This document shows positions 22,190-33,335 of a stretch of DNA of 64,000 bases, piece after piece. The DNA is from Ancylostoma caninum (Eukaryota; Nematoda; Chromadorea; Rhabditida; Ancylostomatidae). The notes beneath the pieces were generated by a model that searched no databases, was not told the DNA's origin, and saw nothing but the letters and a program-made list of their open reading frames with translations. The stretch lies in assembly GCA_037903475.1 (NCBI GenBank), contig JBAJFG010000188.1, positions 1,067,501 to 1,131,500 on the forward strand, written 5' to 3'. Made by a program: the position numbers and the translations under genes. Within the stretch, counting starts at the first letter, position 1, and each line of letters begins with the position of its first letter.

Positions 22190-22674
22190 GCTCGCTACTG
22201 TATGTATGTGTGTGTATGATGTAATGAATAGAAATCGCGGAGAGCGAACCGATAAGGACCAAATTTTCCATGCACATTCTGCGCGGGCGGCGGAGGTTAT
22301 AAACTACTTTGCACCTGGGACTATCGATTGGGTTATCGATTTTATTGATTTTTCGTTATTTTTGCCCAGGGGTCGGTGGGGATCTGTCTTCTGCGGCTTC
22401 TCAGTACGCTGAATGAAAATATGACAAACATCTTGCACGAAATATTGATTCATTGATTTTATCATTTATCCCATTTCCGCCCGAGGACGGACATAGACAT
22501 GGCTAAAGGGGTTTCTCAATACGCTGAGCACGAATATAACAACCATTTCGCATGAAATATCGATTTATTTATTGATTTTCGGCTCTTCCGCCCAGTGAAG
22601 CGATGAAGACATCTCATCTCTCCTGGGGTTCCTCGATAAGCTGAGTATGAATATGACAACCAATTTGTACAAAT
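22190..22674 (+). mobile_element. Diverged Helitron, family of 7415-8248
   Basis: Carries GAATAGAAATCGCGGAGAGC near the start, TATCGATTTTATTGATTTTTC, and the GGGGTTTCTCAATACGCTGA and AATATGACAACCA blocks. Its right end is interrupted at 22675 by a mariner-like TIR. Confidence 0.7.
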
Positions 22675-22675
22675 A

Positions 22676-23150
22676 CAGGGTGCGTCAGAATTATTGACGC
22701 ACCTAAAATGAGTCTGTAGAAAGAACAAGATGCAAAAACATTCCAAATAAGCATATGCAGAATAAAGCCCATGTCTCGGCGATCAGGCGAGACGCACTCT
22801 TGTTCGCAGCAGGCTCCTTCCTTGCTGAAGCAGTCACAGAGACGATGAGGGATCGCATAGCCTCTGCGCCGCAACTAACTCAGGTCCACTTTGTTCCAGA
22901 TCTTGAACAGATAAGCCTTTGGGAGCTTGATGTTCCTAAGGCTGATAGCGCAGCTCTTATTCTCTAAGATATCCATATGGGGTCATCCGTAGAATGGAAC
23001 TCGGTTCACAAGGAGGCCTATTCACTTCCAAATTGAAGTCCCTAAAGTAAAATTTTGAAACTGGGCCTGCACCACCTTTGTCTCTTGCACAACAGCCAAG
23101 CCCTGCCAAAGTACCTATGAATTCTTCTTGTGATGAGATAAGCAAGAAAA
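22676..23150 (-). pseudogene. Decayed mariner-like transposon end
   Basis: Left TIR CAGGGTGCGTCAGAATTATT at 22676 follows a TA. On the minus strand, frame fragments reading TPYGYLRE and, in another frame, AYLFKIWNKVD and RRRGYAIPHRLCDCF align in order with the C-terminal part of mariner transposases (the DYxIWxxLE region, then the LxxxWNKI region, then the closing arginine/cysteine stretch). Frameshifts and stops show it is dead. The other end was not found and is probably lost under the Helitron starting near 23340. Proposed from family knowledge; a database search was not possible. Confidence 0.5.
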
Positions 23151-23344
23151 TGTGCCTTTAGAAGATTGCAAGAATGAGAAACAAGGAAAGGAAAAAGTTT
23201 TCTATAGTAAAACATAGATGCCTTCCATTGGCTGGAACACGACAAGACTTGCGAACAAGGATATGCTTCCATGTGATACTTGGAGAGCAAGACCTACCCC
23301 ACTTCCCATAGGAGTATCGTTTTCCTAAACCCTACCCTCTTTAT

Positions 23345-24235
23345 AGTAGGCGCCCAGAAGTTGGGGATACGGGTCCACCGCTGCGATAAGGGTGCGCCGG
23401 CGCCTAGAAGTGGGGAGATGGGTCTACCGCTGTGGTAAAGGTGCGCCGGCGCCCAGAAGTGGGGGAGATGGGTCCACCGCTGTGATAAGGGTGCGCCGGC
23501 GCCAAGAAGTGGGGAGATGGGTCCACCGCTGTGATAAGGGTGCGCCGGCGCCAAGAAGTGGGGAGATGGGTCCACCGCTGTGATAAAGGTGCGTCGGCGC
23601 TGAGAAGTGGGGAGATGGGTCAACCGCTGTGATAAGGGTGCGCCGGCGCCAAGAAGTGGGGAGATAGGTCTACCGCTGTGATAAGGGTGCGCCGGCGTCC
23701 AAATGTGGAAAAATGCCTGGAGTCGGGTCCAACGGTGTGATAAGGGTGTGCCGGCTTCCATAACTAATAGGAATTCGCTAGACGGGTCTGTTTCTGCATG
23801 AGTGGTACGTTACCCCGTTTTGGCGGACCCTCTTATCTAAATCACCTAGCTGTACATTGTTTCCTCTCCTATCCGTGTTCTCTTCCCATTCCGTTTGTGT
23901 CTGAAAGAACCATTCCATTCTTTCCGTTTATATACACCGGTAGAGCCTTATCACTTGAATTACCACAACAACCAGTTGAGCCTAAATCATTTCAAGATAA
24001 CATTTGCACTGAATTGGTTGCACTCAATTCTTCATGGCCACTAACTTCGTTCATATGGGAGAGCATAACTTCGTTCATTTGGGGATATGCTACCACCTAC
24101 GGGATCGAGGGCTTCTCAAGAGAGCGAGAAAACTGCGTGGAAGGATACAGATTTTATCAATCCATTTACACTTTTTTCCCACGCCCCCCCCTCCCGCCCA
24201 CTTTCTGCGTCCGCCACTGCATGTAAGGGCCTATT
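23345..24235 (+). mobile_element. Truncated Helitron with minisatellite
   Basis: Seven units of about 57 bp (GGGTCCACCGCTGTGATAAG, GGTGCGCCGGCGCC) at 23345-23760 lead into the CATGAGTGGTACGTTACCCC, TTTCCTCTCCTATCCGTG and ACTTCTTCGTTCATATGG-type blocks also found in the complete copies. The 3' hairpin is missing and ends in C-rich sequence at about 24180. Confidence 0.75.
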
Positions 24236-24414
24236 CAAAACAATGCTAAAACAACGTTTGACTTCCAAAATCAGAGTTTCCATTGTTCGCGTTTACAGGT
24301 ACAGTTCCTTCGACCCCCCTTCGTAAGCGAAAACAGCAGCGTTAGTTCGTTTGCTATTCATCATCTTTGTTAGGAAAATATTGAAGGAAAAAAAACTATC
24401 TATTCGATTTTTAG

Positions 24415-24474
24415 GTGGGAAAAGAAGAATTGTTTATCATCAAGAAAGAGGCAGCAGAGAAAACATTGCTATTT
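24415..24474 (+). CDS. Candidate 60-nt exon
   Basis: TCGATTTTTAG precedes 24415 and GTAAGT follows 24474, both good nematode splice sites. All three frames are open, e.g. VGKEELFIIKKEAAEKTLLF. No flanking exon was established. Confidence 0.22.
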
Positions 24475-24682
24475 GTAAGTGCATACAAACAATTGAATGA
24501 TGAAATTTTGACAAATTTCAATAACCAGTTGTCTGACTCAGTAAAACAGTCATAGTTTGAGCTGTTTTTCTTTCAAATAACAAACGGATTAATGCCGCTT
24601 ATCTTAATAGTAAACAACTCAAACTATGACTTTCAGTAGTGACACGAACATAACACCAATTATGAAAGCAATCGTGAGATAT

Positions 24683-24750
24683 GGAGGCGCGTAGCGCAGT
24701 TGCAAGAGGCGCACTACAGAATACGCGGTTGCTGGTTCAATTCCGCACCT
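24683..24750 (+). other. tRNA-derived sequence (SINE or decayed tRNA)
   Basis: A-box-like GCGTAGCGCAGTTGC and B box GGTTCAATTCC (24733-24743). An acceptor-like AGGCGCG can pair with CGCACCT with one mismatch, and the D stem GCGC/GCGC is intact. The anticodon and T stems do not pair, so it is not a functional tRNA. Confidence 0.45.
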
Positions 24751-24759
24751 TTTCAACCA

Positions 24760-25575
24760 ACCCACATACACCTCCTAGGTCCGTGAATTGGTACTAAAGG
24801 AGTCTGGAAGGGTGAAGCAATTACTTGGTTTATCGGATGCTCCACAAGTCACACAGTATGGGGCAAATACTCATTCAATTGGTATGTGCCTCATACGGTG
24901 TGACTATCCAGCTCACTAGAAAAACCTTAACCCCAAATGAAGCTGTCCAGTGACGTAGGTGAATGGGTGGTATCGTAAAGCAACGTCATCGATCCTAGTA
25001 AACGCCAATTCTGCACATCCAACATCTGTCAAACGCGCAGTGTTATGCAATATGTTCAAAACGGATCGTGAAGTTTGAAGTGGCGAAGCAAAGTTCCAAG
25101 AAAGCGCGAGAAGGATTTTAAACGAAATTATAGTGAGTCCTGTGAACTGCATTTGCAGTCCGTGAACTGCACAATGCACTTCAGTCTTCCTTCAATAACA
25201 AGTATGTGTAGCTTCCAAGTAGTTGTGCAAAAGTTTGCAATCAGAATCGTCTACCGTCTAAACGCTCAAATGAACGAAGGCAATGAGGTGCTGGCGTTAA
25301 TCAGACCCGTTCGTAGAATGCGCTCCACGTTCGACTTCAGCTGGTCGGGAAAATATATTGCACCAAAACGAGGGCTTGACATAGACCAGAAGCTAGCTCC
25401 TAGCACTCTCCTGGCCATTTGCTTTATAAACAAAGTAGAAAAACAGATATTAGGACGCCTACCGATGTTGTGCTGTGGATGCACAAATTCGAGCTCACAA
25501 GGGAGGTGCAAGAGGCCCGGGCTCGCAGATCGGAATGAATTTGGCTTGAATCTTGGCGCTACAGCATATGTTCCA
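24760..25575. other. No convincing gene; long frame likely repeat-derived
   Basis: A 174-codon frame at 25075-25596 runs directly into a Helitron 3' hairpin, and its middle shares GGCGTTAATCA and TTCGACTTCA with the element at 34318-35257. I treat it as repeat sequence. Confidence 0.45.
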
Positions 25576-25970
25576 CCAATCTGGCCGTCCGACTGACGCC
25601 GGACCTCAAAACTTTTCCTAACGCTCGCTTTGCTCGCATGATTTTATCCCTTTTTCATTCTGGTAGACTCACAGACATGCCACATTTCTGCTATAATGCG
25701 TTCCACATCCTTTCCATTGCTCTCTCTCATGTAAAACCAGGCTTATCGAAAAGAATTGACCACTCTCCCCGGGGCATTTTTATCGTTCGCTCAACTTAAA
25801 TAGCTATTTGTAACTATACGTGACCGATTCAACCTGGAATGGTTACAGGAAATGGTTACCATTCTTCGTTCGTTATAACTGGTCAAATGATAAGAGCCAG
25901 CTTGGACATATAAAAGAGAAGGGTGCAGTGTGTTCACAAACAAATGAGAGGAGAGTAGCGCGGGAGGGGA
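25576..25970 (-). mobile_element. Helitron 3' end (minus orientation), truncated
   Basis: Minus-strand reading ends ..GGCCAGATTGG before T (25575), with the GTCCGGCGTCAG hairpin and GCGAGCAAAGCGAGC palindrome upstream. Further in, it matches 31310-31740 (TGGAACGCATTATA, ACAAATGAGAGGAG). It is cut at 25977 by the start of the TIR element. Confidence 0.65.
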
Positions 25971-26451
25971 CAAGTGCTCAGACAATTCCAGGGGCAGAGC
26001 TCGATTCGCTCCCCTAATCTTTTCGGGCGAAAGATTTGACCGAAGGTCGACAGCGGGCCAACTGTGCAGGAAAGTTGGGTGTGTTGAGGGCTAATGGCGG
26101 GTGTCGTTCGTTAAGAGAACAACAATCGGGTTGATGTGCTACATCCGCCGTTCAGCACGGAACATGCTAAGTCGCTTGTGACCGCTCATGCATGGAGGCT
26201 GACCGCGCAATTTTTTGTTGAAGCAACAGCTCGAAAGACACCTCAGATCGGACTTGTCAAAAACGTTCTCTGATCCAGCACATTGATGAAGTTTCGGAAT
26301 TATGCAATTCCGAAGTTCATCTTCGTTTCCACTTTTTCACTTTTTTTTTACTCCGCTATTTGTGTGTTTGTGTGCTGTGATGTTCGCTCCTTTTGTGTAT
26401 TTGAGAATTTGCATTATTTTCCACCCCCGTGGTCGTTGCACAATTTGTTTC

Positions 26452-26452
<1 letters not shown>

Positions 26453-26507
<55 letters not shown>
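26453..26507. repeat. (TA)n microsatellite
   Basis: About 27 uninterrupted TA units. A 122-aa minus-strand and a 98-aa plus-strand frame run through it as IYIYIY and are artefacts. Confidence 0.98.
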
Positions 26508-26510
<3 letters not shown>

Positions 26511-26572
26511 TTTCCATCTATCTAATTTTATTCTAGGTGTAAAATGCCACAATACATCAGCAAGCACGGTGT

Positions 26573-28245
26573 ATGCGGCTACGGAAGTAAGTTCCTGAGT
26601 ACATCGGCGAGAGTTCAACGAGTCAACGGTTTCTTTGTTCAGTATTGATGGAAGAGAGGATGAGGCAGAGAAGTATGATGAAGGAACATCTACAGGTTGG
26701 TCCAAAATTACGGAGACACGCTAAAACGTTCATATCTAACGTTGGAAAACGAGTTGGCAATTTTGTTTCCATTACGATATTTTCACTCTACAATGAACAA
26801 AATCTACCACCACATCTCACGATTTCTCCTAGCACCGGCGCGAAAACACATGAAGAATTCGAACCAGTCGTCTGCTTTGTCGCGGAAGTGCAGTCTTCCT
26901 AGATAACCTGCCCTTTCTAAAAGCGTTAACTCCGAGGATTAAGCAATTTTTATGTAAGTAAAGTCAGTTTTTGTCCTCGAATGTATATCATAACGAGAAA
27001 TCTGCTGGAATGAGTACTGAAAATAAGATTTATAAGGAAGCGGACATTACTTGCTGTGCAAAAACAGAGCAAAAACGTACTTTTCGGCTGTTTCTCGTTC
27101 TTTTTTCACTGTTTAGGGAGGAGACTGGAACTTATTAGGCTCATAAACTTCCGTTCTCAAAGTTCTAAGGAGTATTTCCCTCATAATACATTCAGTGATG
27201 GTGCTTAGAATTGAAAAGCACCCTCAGACGGTGTTGAATTCGGCGTATCCGCACAAAATTCTGGATCTCAACAATTCACAATGATTTTAACGTTTTTCTG
27301 TCTCCCGCACCTTGTATTTTTCGAAGCACTGCTTAATGTGCCTCTTGTAAAATTTTACACATTAGCACAACATGCGCGCCAAACCTACACAAAAACGTAA
27401 TTGGGTGGTAAAACTAAGCTTGAATGACAGCCCAGCTGTTCCTAAAGATCATAGTGTTTGGTAATGTTTTGGAAGAAGCTATACAACTGAACAAATGAAC
27501 AGCGAAAGATTGGATGCAAAAACTCGATATATGTCGAAAAACGCGCATCGCGCCCCTGTCTCCGTAATTTTTTAGATAGACTGTCATCACGATCATGCTC
27601 GAGAGATCTGAGTGTGGAACCCGGCAGACAACAGATATATGAAGGTACCAACCTTTTATGAGAATTCAACAAGAAGTGTAAGAAACTCTTCGAGGGTTAG
27701 TTATGCTTAACATTTTCTATTATTAGAGCAAATCTTACCCGATAAATGTGATGATGCTGGTTCTGTGGTAAATGAGCAGATGGAAACCTCAGTCACATCC
27801 GAAATGAGGATGTTTAGTCATAGGAGACCTATTTTAATTCGGAAACGAAGGGCTGGTTTTCTCAAGGTGGGAATGGGTAAATTCTTTATTACGTTTCCTA
27901 CCTTCATCACTTTGGTATCTCTGCGGAAGAGATTGGCATGATGGAGGAACTGATCACAATTTTGAACGGATTCCCGCCGTCTGTTACAGTGAGTATATTG
28001 CAGTGAGTACATTCGGTCGTACGAGTATGAATACTCCGACAACATGCAGAACTTCCGCTGGCTGCCGAACAATGTACGAATAATCTCCTTCTGTAAACTC
28101 TATAACCCCTCTCTGAAGTACTGTCTTTTAGCTTCACGCTAAACGCGACCGTCGACCACGTCAAGAAGAACACAAACGTGTGGCCTCTGCCGGTGAAGAC
28201 TACGACCCAAGCCACGAAATCGGCTTCGAGGATAACCGAGGATAA
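26573..28245 (+). CDS. Six-exon gene, about 152-aa protein of unknown function
   Basis: Exons: 26573-26586 (ATG CGG CTA CGG AA), 26643-26695, 27576-27644, 27727-27876, 27930-27988 and 28132-28245 (stop TAA). Every junction is in phase and the total is 459 nt. Introns of 56, 880, 82, 53 and 143 nt start with GT (GTAAGT, GTTGGT, GTACCA, GTAAAT, GTGAGT) and end in AG after T-rich tracts, except for the weak tract before 27930. The protein is hydrophilic: an acidic N-terminus (IDGREDEAEKYDEGTST), a Ser/Arg stretch (RLSSRSCSRDLS), a basic patch (RRPILIRKRRAGFLK), a possible helix (IGMMEELITILNGF) and a charged tail (KRDRRPRQEEHKR, EDYDPSHEIGFED). There is no signal peptide or membrane segment, and I recognise no family. 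The first exon is least certain. It lies inside the TIR element 25977-29408. Confidence 0.6.
28008..28073 (+). other. Orphan open stretch, possible cryptic exon
   Basis: Between exons 5 and 6 of this gene, 22 codons (YIRSYEYEYSDNMQNFRWLP) are open and followed by a usable donor GTACGA, with both ends in phase 0. They begin only 19 nt after the exon-5 donor, too close for a normal intron, and reading through from exon 5 hits TGA. Confidence 0.35.
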
Positions 28246-29151
28246 CTGACTTCACCACCGGTACTCGGCACTTTCCTCACTTTCGATATTGTTTATCTCT
28301 TTGTCTCATTTTCTTCCTCATGATAGAATTGTTTGCAGGAGTTATGCCCTCTTTCTTTTTCTCATTCTGAACAACATTTTTTGGTCATGACAAATGTTTC
28401 GCAGACGTTTTGGATTAAAACTTCAGTTAACGAACGTTTCGGCCATTTCGAGGACAAAGACTCACAAAAAATTTGTTGTGTGATCGCTTGGTTTCTCCAG
28501 AGAGAACAAAATTCTCCCTACATCCTCTTATTTTTTCTTCTACGAAGTAAAAAACGAAAGTCAGTGGAACGTCCGTTTTGCCGATGTCTTTTTTGCTACT
28601 TACTGCCAGCATTTTTTCCCTGAAACTAACCGAACACTAGTGCAGACATTATCTCAAATACGGAGAGGCGGCGAAGTTTTGACGATGACGATTTCAAACT
28701 CACATATCTTTAAGTAATGTGACTACCTTACCTCATTTTGCTCTGACATCTGAATGTCTTACCTCATCTCTAGCTTCAAAGCAATCCTTGGTTCTTTAAA
28801 ATATGAAGTACGGTTTCCAGTCGAGCTTTTTTCCTCCACTACGAGCTTCGTTAACTGTCTCCATCTCCAGACTGACATTGCCTGTGATTCTCATTAGAAT
28901 ATTCACCCTTGGATTATCTTCCTTTTTAGCTGCATGTGCAGCCCATCTTCCCTCATATTCTTTAAGCAATATCGTGTCTTTCCAACTCCAAGTTCTTGAT
29001 TAGGTACTATTTTTTCCTTTTTCAATTATGTACTTATTTTTAGTGGGATGTGTAGTCATGTAGTTATAAGTTTCCAATGAAGTGCATTTCTACCGTATTG
29101 AAACAGCTTTTAATGAATATATTTGGTCATATAATCGTTTAATTGTTTCAG

Positions 29152-29229
29152 CTGTCATTCGTCAATGGTGTTAGACAGTTGACTGCACCGAAACAGAACA
29201 ATCAACTGATTAGTAGCAGTGACGAATAA
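29152..29229 (+). CDS. Terminal exon, alternative 3' end or neighbouring gene
   Basis: A strong acceptor AATTGTTTCAG precedes CTG at 29152. The frame (LSFVNGVRQLTAPKQNNQLI) ends in TAA at 29227-29229, 25 residues. It begins in phase 0, so it can follow exon 5 (27988) directly as an alternative to the last exon at 28132. It stops just before the right subterminal part of the TIR element. Confidence 0.5.
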   Translation: MSFVNGVRQLTAPKQNNQLISSSDE

Positions 29230-29559
29230 CGCCTGAGAGAATTTGGGGCCCAAAGAGGGCTAAAACCATGGCGTTCCGGCCCAAACGCGCGAGCGACATG
29301 GGCGAAAACGGGGCTTCGCTCGTTTTTTGCGTCGCCCCCCCCACACCCCCCCCCCCCCGCTCGTTCGGAACTCTGTCTGCCAGATTGTTGGCCCTGGAAT
29401 TGTCTGAGTGGAGAGAATCCCACGGATTGCACACTACTCACTGATGAACTTCGACGTCGTTTCACGATCAATGTTAAACGCCAGCGAATCGGACGAGCAA
29501 ATATGGACCCAACGCGTGGCATTTTCTCAGTAGTGAACACCAACGCAGCCCTAACCGTT

Positions 29560-29901
29560 GGCAGTCACATTTCAGGCGTTTCCGCACTTTTGGACGCCGG
29601 CGTACCCTTATTACACCAATGGGCCCAACTCCAGGTGTTCCCCAACTTTTGGGCGCTGGCGCATCCTTATCGCACTGTTGGACCTGTCGCCAGGCGTTTC
29701 CCCACTCTTGGACGACGGCCCATCTTTATCACACCGTTAATTCGTCGCCAAACGTTTCGCCACTCTTGCACTCCGGCGTATCCTTACCGAGACAGTGGAC
29801 TCATTGTAGAGCATTTTATTCGCTCTAGGCCACGTCCCTCGTTTCACACTGATAAACGCACGAACACACATACAGAATAAGCCCGTTATTATAAGTCATG
29901 A
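29560..29901 (-). mobile_element. Helitron 5' fragment with minisatellite (minus orientation)
   Basis: The complement of 29901 leftwards reads TCATGACTTATAATAACGGG, the 5' end of this Helitron group. Four diverged 59-60 bp units (GGCGTTTCCGCACTTTTGG, CGCCGGCG-like) follow to about 29570. Confidence 0.7.
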
Positions 29902-30326
29902 TTGCTGCTCTTGGTTTCAAAAAATAGAAGAAATGCCACCCCACCACTATGTGCGCTGCAGCACCCGTACGTCAACAACGAGCGGCGGAGTTGGGAAGAT
30001 ACTGGAATGTTAGGCAGGGAGTTGAGAATTAGAACCCAGTCATAAGCATCCATTTTGCATTCTTGCTTTTATTCCTCCTATGTTGTTGAAATCAAATTTA
30101 AAAGTTTAGAAGACTATATCTATCTTTACTAACCTAGCAGCCAGGGAATAACTTTGCTATATGAAACTTAGTTTACTGGTCGTACAGTTTTCCTTTGAGT
30201 TGCTATAGAATTGTAAACATGTCATTCAGAACAAAAAGAAAGGATCACTGTTCAGAAACCATTCACTGGCAAGGGCGGTGCACCAAACAATGAAGTGTTC
30301 AAAGCAAATTATAGGTTGATTAGATA
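29902..30326. other. No supportable gene
   Basis: AT-rich spacer between two Helitron sequences, with nothing recognisable. Confidence 0.4.
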
Positions 30327-31743
30327 TCTTACTTCTTCTTAATTGGCAGTTCATGTGTGTGTGTGTGCACGAGAACCAGCCACCAAAAACGGGAAATACC
30401 TACACCATTGTGTTCAGCGCTTCGAGTTATGTACGAAAATGTGGTAAATTTCGATTTTTACCTTGAATTAGAGGTGTTTCGGGCCACGCCAGTCATGTTC
30501 AGACATGTTAATGTCCGACTGTTGTTTTCATCACAGTCGGAATGAATGAGATAGACCTGTGATTACGGAACCGTATAAAAGGAGAGAGACGGATAGGTTG
30601 CCTTTATAACGAAGAGGAGGAACGAGGCGGACGAGGAACGACAAGGATGAGGATTAGGCCTTAGTGTAGTGTTAGAGGTGGGCTGGGGGTGTGATAAGGA
30701 TGCTCCGGCGTCCATAAGTGAGGAAACGTCTGAAGTCAAGTCCAACGGCGTGATAAGGGAGCGCCGTCATCCAAAAGCGGGAAGACACCTGGAGTCGGGT
30801 CCAACGGTGTGATAAGGGTGTGCCGGCGTCCAAAAGTGGGAAAAACGCCTGGAGTCGGGTCCAACGGTGTGATAAGGGTGTGCCGGCGTCGAAAAGCTTG
30901 AAAACACCCAGAGTCGGGTCCAACGGTGTGATAAGGGTGCGCCGGCGTTCAAAAGCGGGGAAACGCTTGGAGTCGGGTCCAACGGTGTGATAAGGATGCG
31001 CCGGCGTCCATAGGTGAGGAAACGTCTGAAGTCAAGTCCAACGGCGTGATAAGGGAGCGCCGGCGTCGAAAAATGGGGAAACGCCTGGAGTCGGGTCCAA
31101 CGGTGTTATAAGGTAGCGCCGGTGCCTAAAAATGGCAGAGAGTCCGAAAATGTGGAGATCGACGGAGGAAGGATGCGCCGCTCTCCACTACTAAAGAAAT
31201 GACACGAGTCAGGTGCATATTTGCTCAATCGTTTCGCTGGCGCCTAGCATCAATGTAAAAAACTAGAAGTCAGACCTCAGCAGTGACTAATATGCAATCC
31301 GTATAAATCCCTCCTCCTTACATCCCCTCTCGCGTTCTTCTCCTCTCATTTGTTTATGGATACACCACATCCTCCTCTTTTATATGTTGAAAGTGGCTCT
31401 TATCACTTGACCAGTTATAACAAACAAAGAATGATAAACCGTTTCCTGTGATCATTCCAGATTTAACCAGTCATACATAATTATTTCAGTCAACTATATA
31501 TGTTTTGAATAGTTCAACAGCTATTTCAGTGGAGGTAAAAAAAAGGTAAAATTGCCGCGAGAAACTCGATTTGTCCTCTTTGATAGGTCCAGTTTCACAT
31601 GAAGAAAAGCAATGGAAAAGATGTGGAACGCATTATAAGTGGTATGGCTGAGTTCTTAGGATGAAAAAGGGAAAAAGTCATGCGAGCGAAGCGAGCATTG
31701 GGAAAAGTCTGGAAGTCCGGCGTCAGCCGGACGGCCAGACTGG
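30327..31743 (+). mobile_element. Complete nonautonomous Helitron, 1.4 kb
   Basis: 5' end TCTTACTTCTTCTTAATTGG after A; 3' end the GTCCGGCGTCAGCCGGAC hairpin, ending CTGG before T at 31744. It contains a TG run, an ACGAGAACCAGCCACC block, a TATA-like CCGTATAAAAGG (about 30571), and about eight 59-bp units at 30690-31130. The final 600 bp match 25576-25970. The TATA-to-minisatellite part is duplicated in inverted orientation at 33331-33829. Confidence 0.85.
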
Positions 31744-31861
31744 TATGATAAAAAAATAACTTATTCCGTGGCTGGTATATCAGTAAGGATAGGAGTTAGC
31801 TTCTGACCTTTTAAATTCGGGTCCGTAGTAAAGTGTCATGGTAGTGAGATGAAAATTATAA

Positions 31862-33218
31862 TCATACTTCTTCTTAATTGGCAGTTCATGTGTGTGTGTG
31901 TGTGTGCACGAGAACCAGCCATCGAAAACGGAAAATACCTACACCATTGTGTTCAGCGCATCGAGTTATGTACGAAAACGTGGTAAATTTTGATTTTTAC
32001 CTTGACTTAAGGGTGTTTCGGGCCATTTTTGTCATGTTCAGACATGTTAATGGCCTGCAGTTGTTTTCACCACGGTCGGAATGAATGAGATAAGTTTATG
32101 ATCACAGGACCGTATAAAAGGAAGGAGAAGGGTAGTATGCCTTTATAACGAGGACGATGAACCAGACGGGTGAGGAGTGACAAGGATGGGGATTGCAGCA
32201 TAGAGTATGTTAGAGGTGGGCTAGCGGTTTGATCGGCGTCCAAAATAGGGGGAACGCCTGGAGACGGGTCCAAAGGCGTGATAAGGGTGCGCCGGCGTCC
32301 GAAAGTGGGGAAACACCTGGAGTCGGGTCCAACGGCGTGATAAGGGTGCGCCGGCGTCTAAAAGTGGGGAAACGCGTGGAGTCGGGTCCAACGGCGTGAT
32401 AAGGGTGCGCCGGCGTCCGAAAAGTGGGGAAACGCGTGGAGTCGGGTCCAACGGCGTGATAAGGGTGCGCCGGCGTCTAAAAGTGGGAAAACGCGTGGAG
32501 TTGGGTCCAACGGCGTGATAAGGGTGCGCCGGCGTCTAAAAGTGGGGAAACGCGTGGAGTTGGGTCCAACGGCGTGATAAGGGTGCGCCGGTTTCCGGAA
32601 GTGGAAAACGCCTGGAGTCGGGTCCAACGGCGTGATAAGGGTGCGCCGGCGTCTAAAAGTGGGAAAACGCGTGGAGTTGGGTCCAACGGCGTGATAAGGG
32701 TGCGCCGGCGTCCAAAAGTGGAGAAACGCCTGGAGTCGGGACCAACGGCGTGATAAGGGTGCGTCGGCGTCTAAAAGCGGGGAAACGCGTAGAGTTGGGT
32801 CCAACGGCGTGATAAGGGTGCGCCGGTTTCCGAAAGTGGGAAAACGCCTGGAGTCGGGTCCAACGGCGTGACAAGTGTGCGCCGGCGTCCAAAACAGGAG
32901 GAACTTTTGGAGGCAGGTTCCAACGGTGAGATAAGGGTGCACCGGTGTTCAGGTCCAATCCCAGTTTGCACTTACTCGGTCAATTTTTACTATTTACTTC
33001 CACCGAAATGCGGCACCACAAATTGTTGGAAAGGAGCTGTTCATAGTGGGTCAATGGTTCCATGATTGTTCCATGAACCGCGGTAAAAAATGCTTTTCTG
33101 TGGATAGTGTCTGTTCATCCACCTGCACTAATCTTATCTGAGGACAATGAAAATATGCGAGCGAAGCGAGCACGAAAAGAAGCCTGAGAGTCCGGCGTTA
33201 GCCGGACGATCAGGCTGG
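31862..33218 (+). mobile_element. Complete nonautonomous Helitron, 1357 bp
   Basis: 5' end TCATACTTCTTCTTAATTGG after A at 31861. 3' end GCCGGACGATCAGGCTGG before T at 33219, preceded by the GCGAGCGAAGCGAGCA palindrome. It carries CCGTATAAAAGG at about 32111 and about twelve 59-bp units (GTCCAACGGCGTGATAAGGG, TGCGCCGGCGTC) at 32230-32945. A 194-codon minus-strand frame across the array is an artefact. Confidence 0.9.
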
Positions 33219-33247
33219 TATATATAATTATAAATATAAAATATATA

Positions 33248-33335
33248 CGCCGGCGTCCAAAATATTTTATTATAATTATATATAATTATAAAAATAAATA
33301 TATATAATTATAATAAAATATTTTGGACGCCGGCG
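33248..33335. repeat. AT-cored palindrome at a rearrangement junction
   Basis: CGCCGGCGTCCAAAATATTT followed by about 18 AT-rich bases, then an AT spacer and the complementary arm ending GGACGCCGGCG. Arms are about 38 bp. It begins 30 bp after a Helitron end and runs directly into the inverted minisatellite copy. Confidence 0.85.

Larger units (their letters stand above)
25977..29408. mobile_element. 3.4-kb TIR element containing a spliced gene
   Basis: The termini CTCAGACAATTCCAGGG (25977) and CCCTGGAATTGTCTGAG (29408) are exact complements. The subterminal parts resemble those of copies A-C: GAAAGATTTGACCGAAGGTC and AGCGGGCCAAC on the left; GGCCCAAACGCGCG and CGCTCGTTCGGAAC on the right. 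Unlike those copies, the interior holds a six-exon gene (26573-28245) and a further terminal exon (29152-29229). It may be a Pack-type element that captured a gene, an autonomous relative whose transposase I do not recognise, or two solo ends flanking host DNA. Confidence 0.55.

Noticed and set aside
22755..22967. 71-codon plus-strand frame with protein-like composition
   Set aside because: It is antisense to the mariner-like relic, which explains the composition.
24683..24750. Functional tRNA gene
   Set aside because: Anticodon and T stems do not pair; it keeps only promoter boxes and the D arm.
25075..25596. 174-codon plus-strand frame
   Set aside because: Its end is a Helitron 3' hairpin and its middle matches another repeat at 34.8 kb; no splice sites or domain.
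26302..26705. Open frames through the (TA)n tract
   Set aside because: They owe their length to the microsatellite (IYIYIY).
32358..32942. 194-codon minus-strand frame
   Set aside because: It lies wholly inside the 59-bp Helitron minisatellite and the protein is a repeat of HPYHAVGP-like units.
32225..32945. CRISPR-like array of regular repeats
   Set aside because: Units abut without unique spacers; this is a minisatellite in a eukaryotic Helitron.
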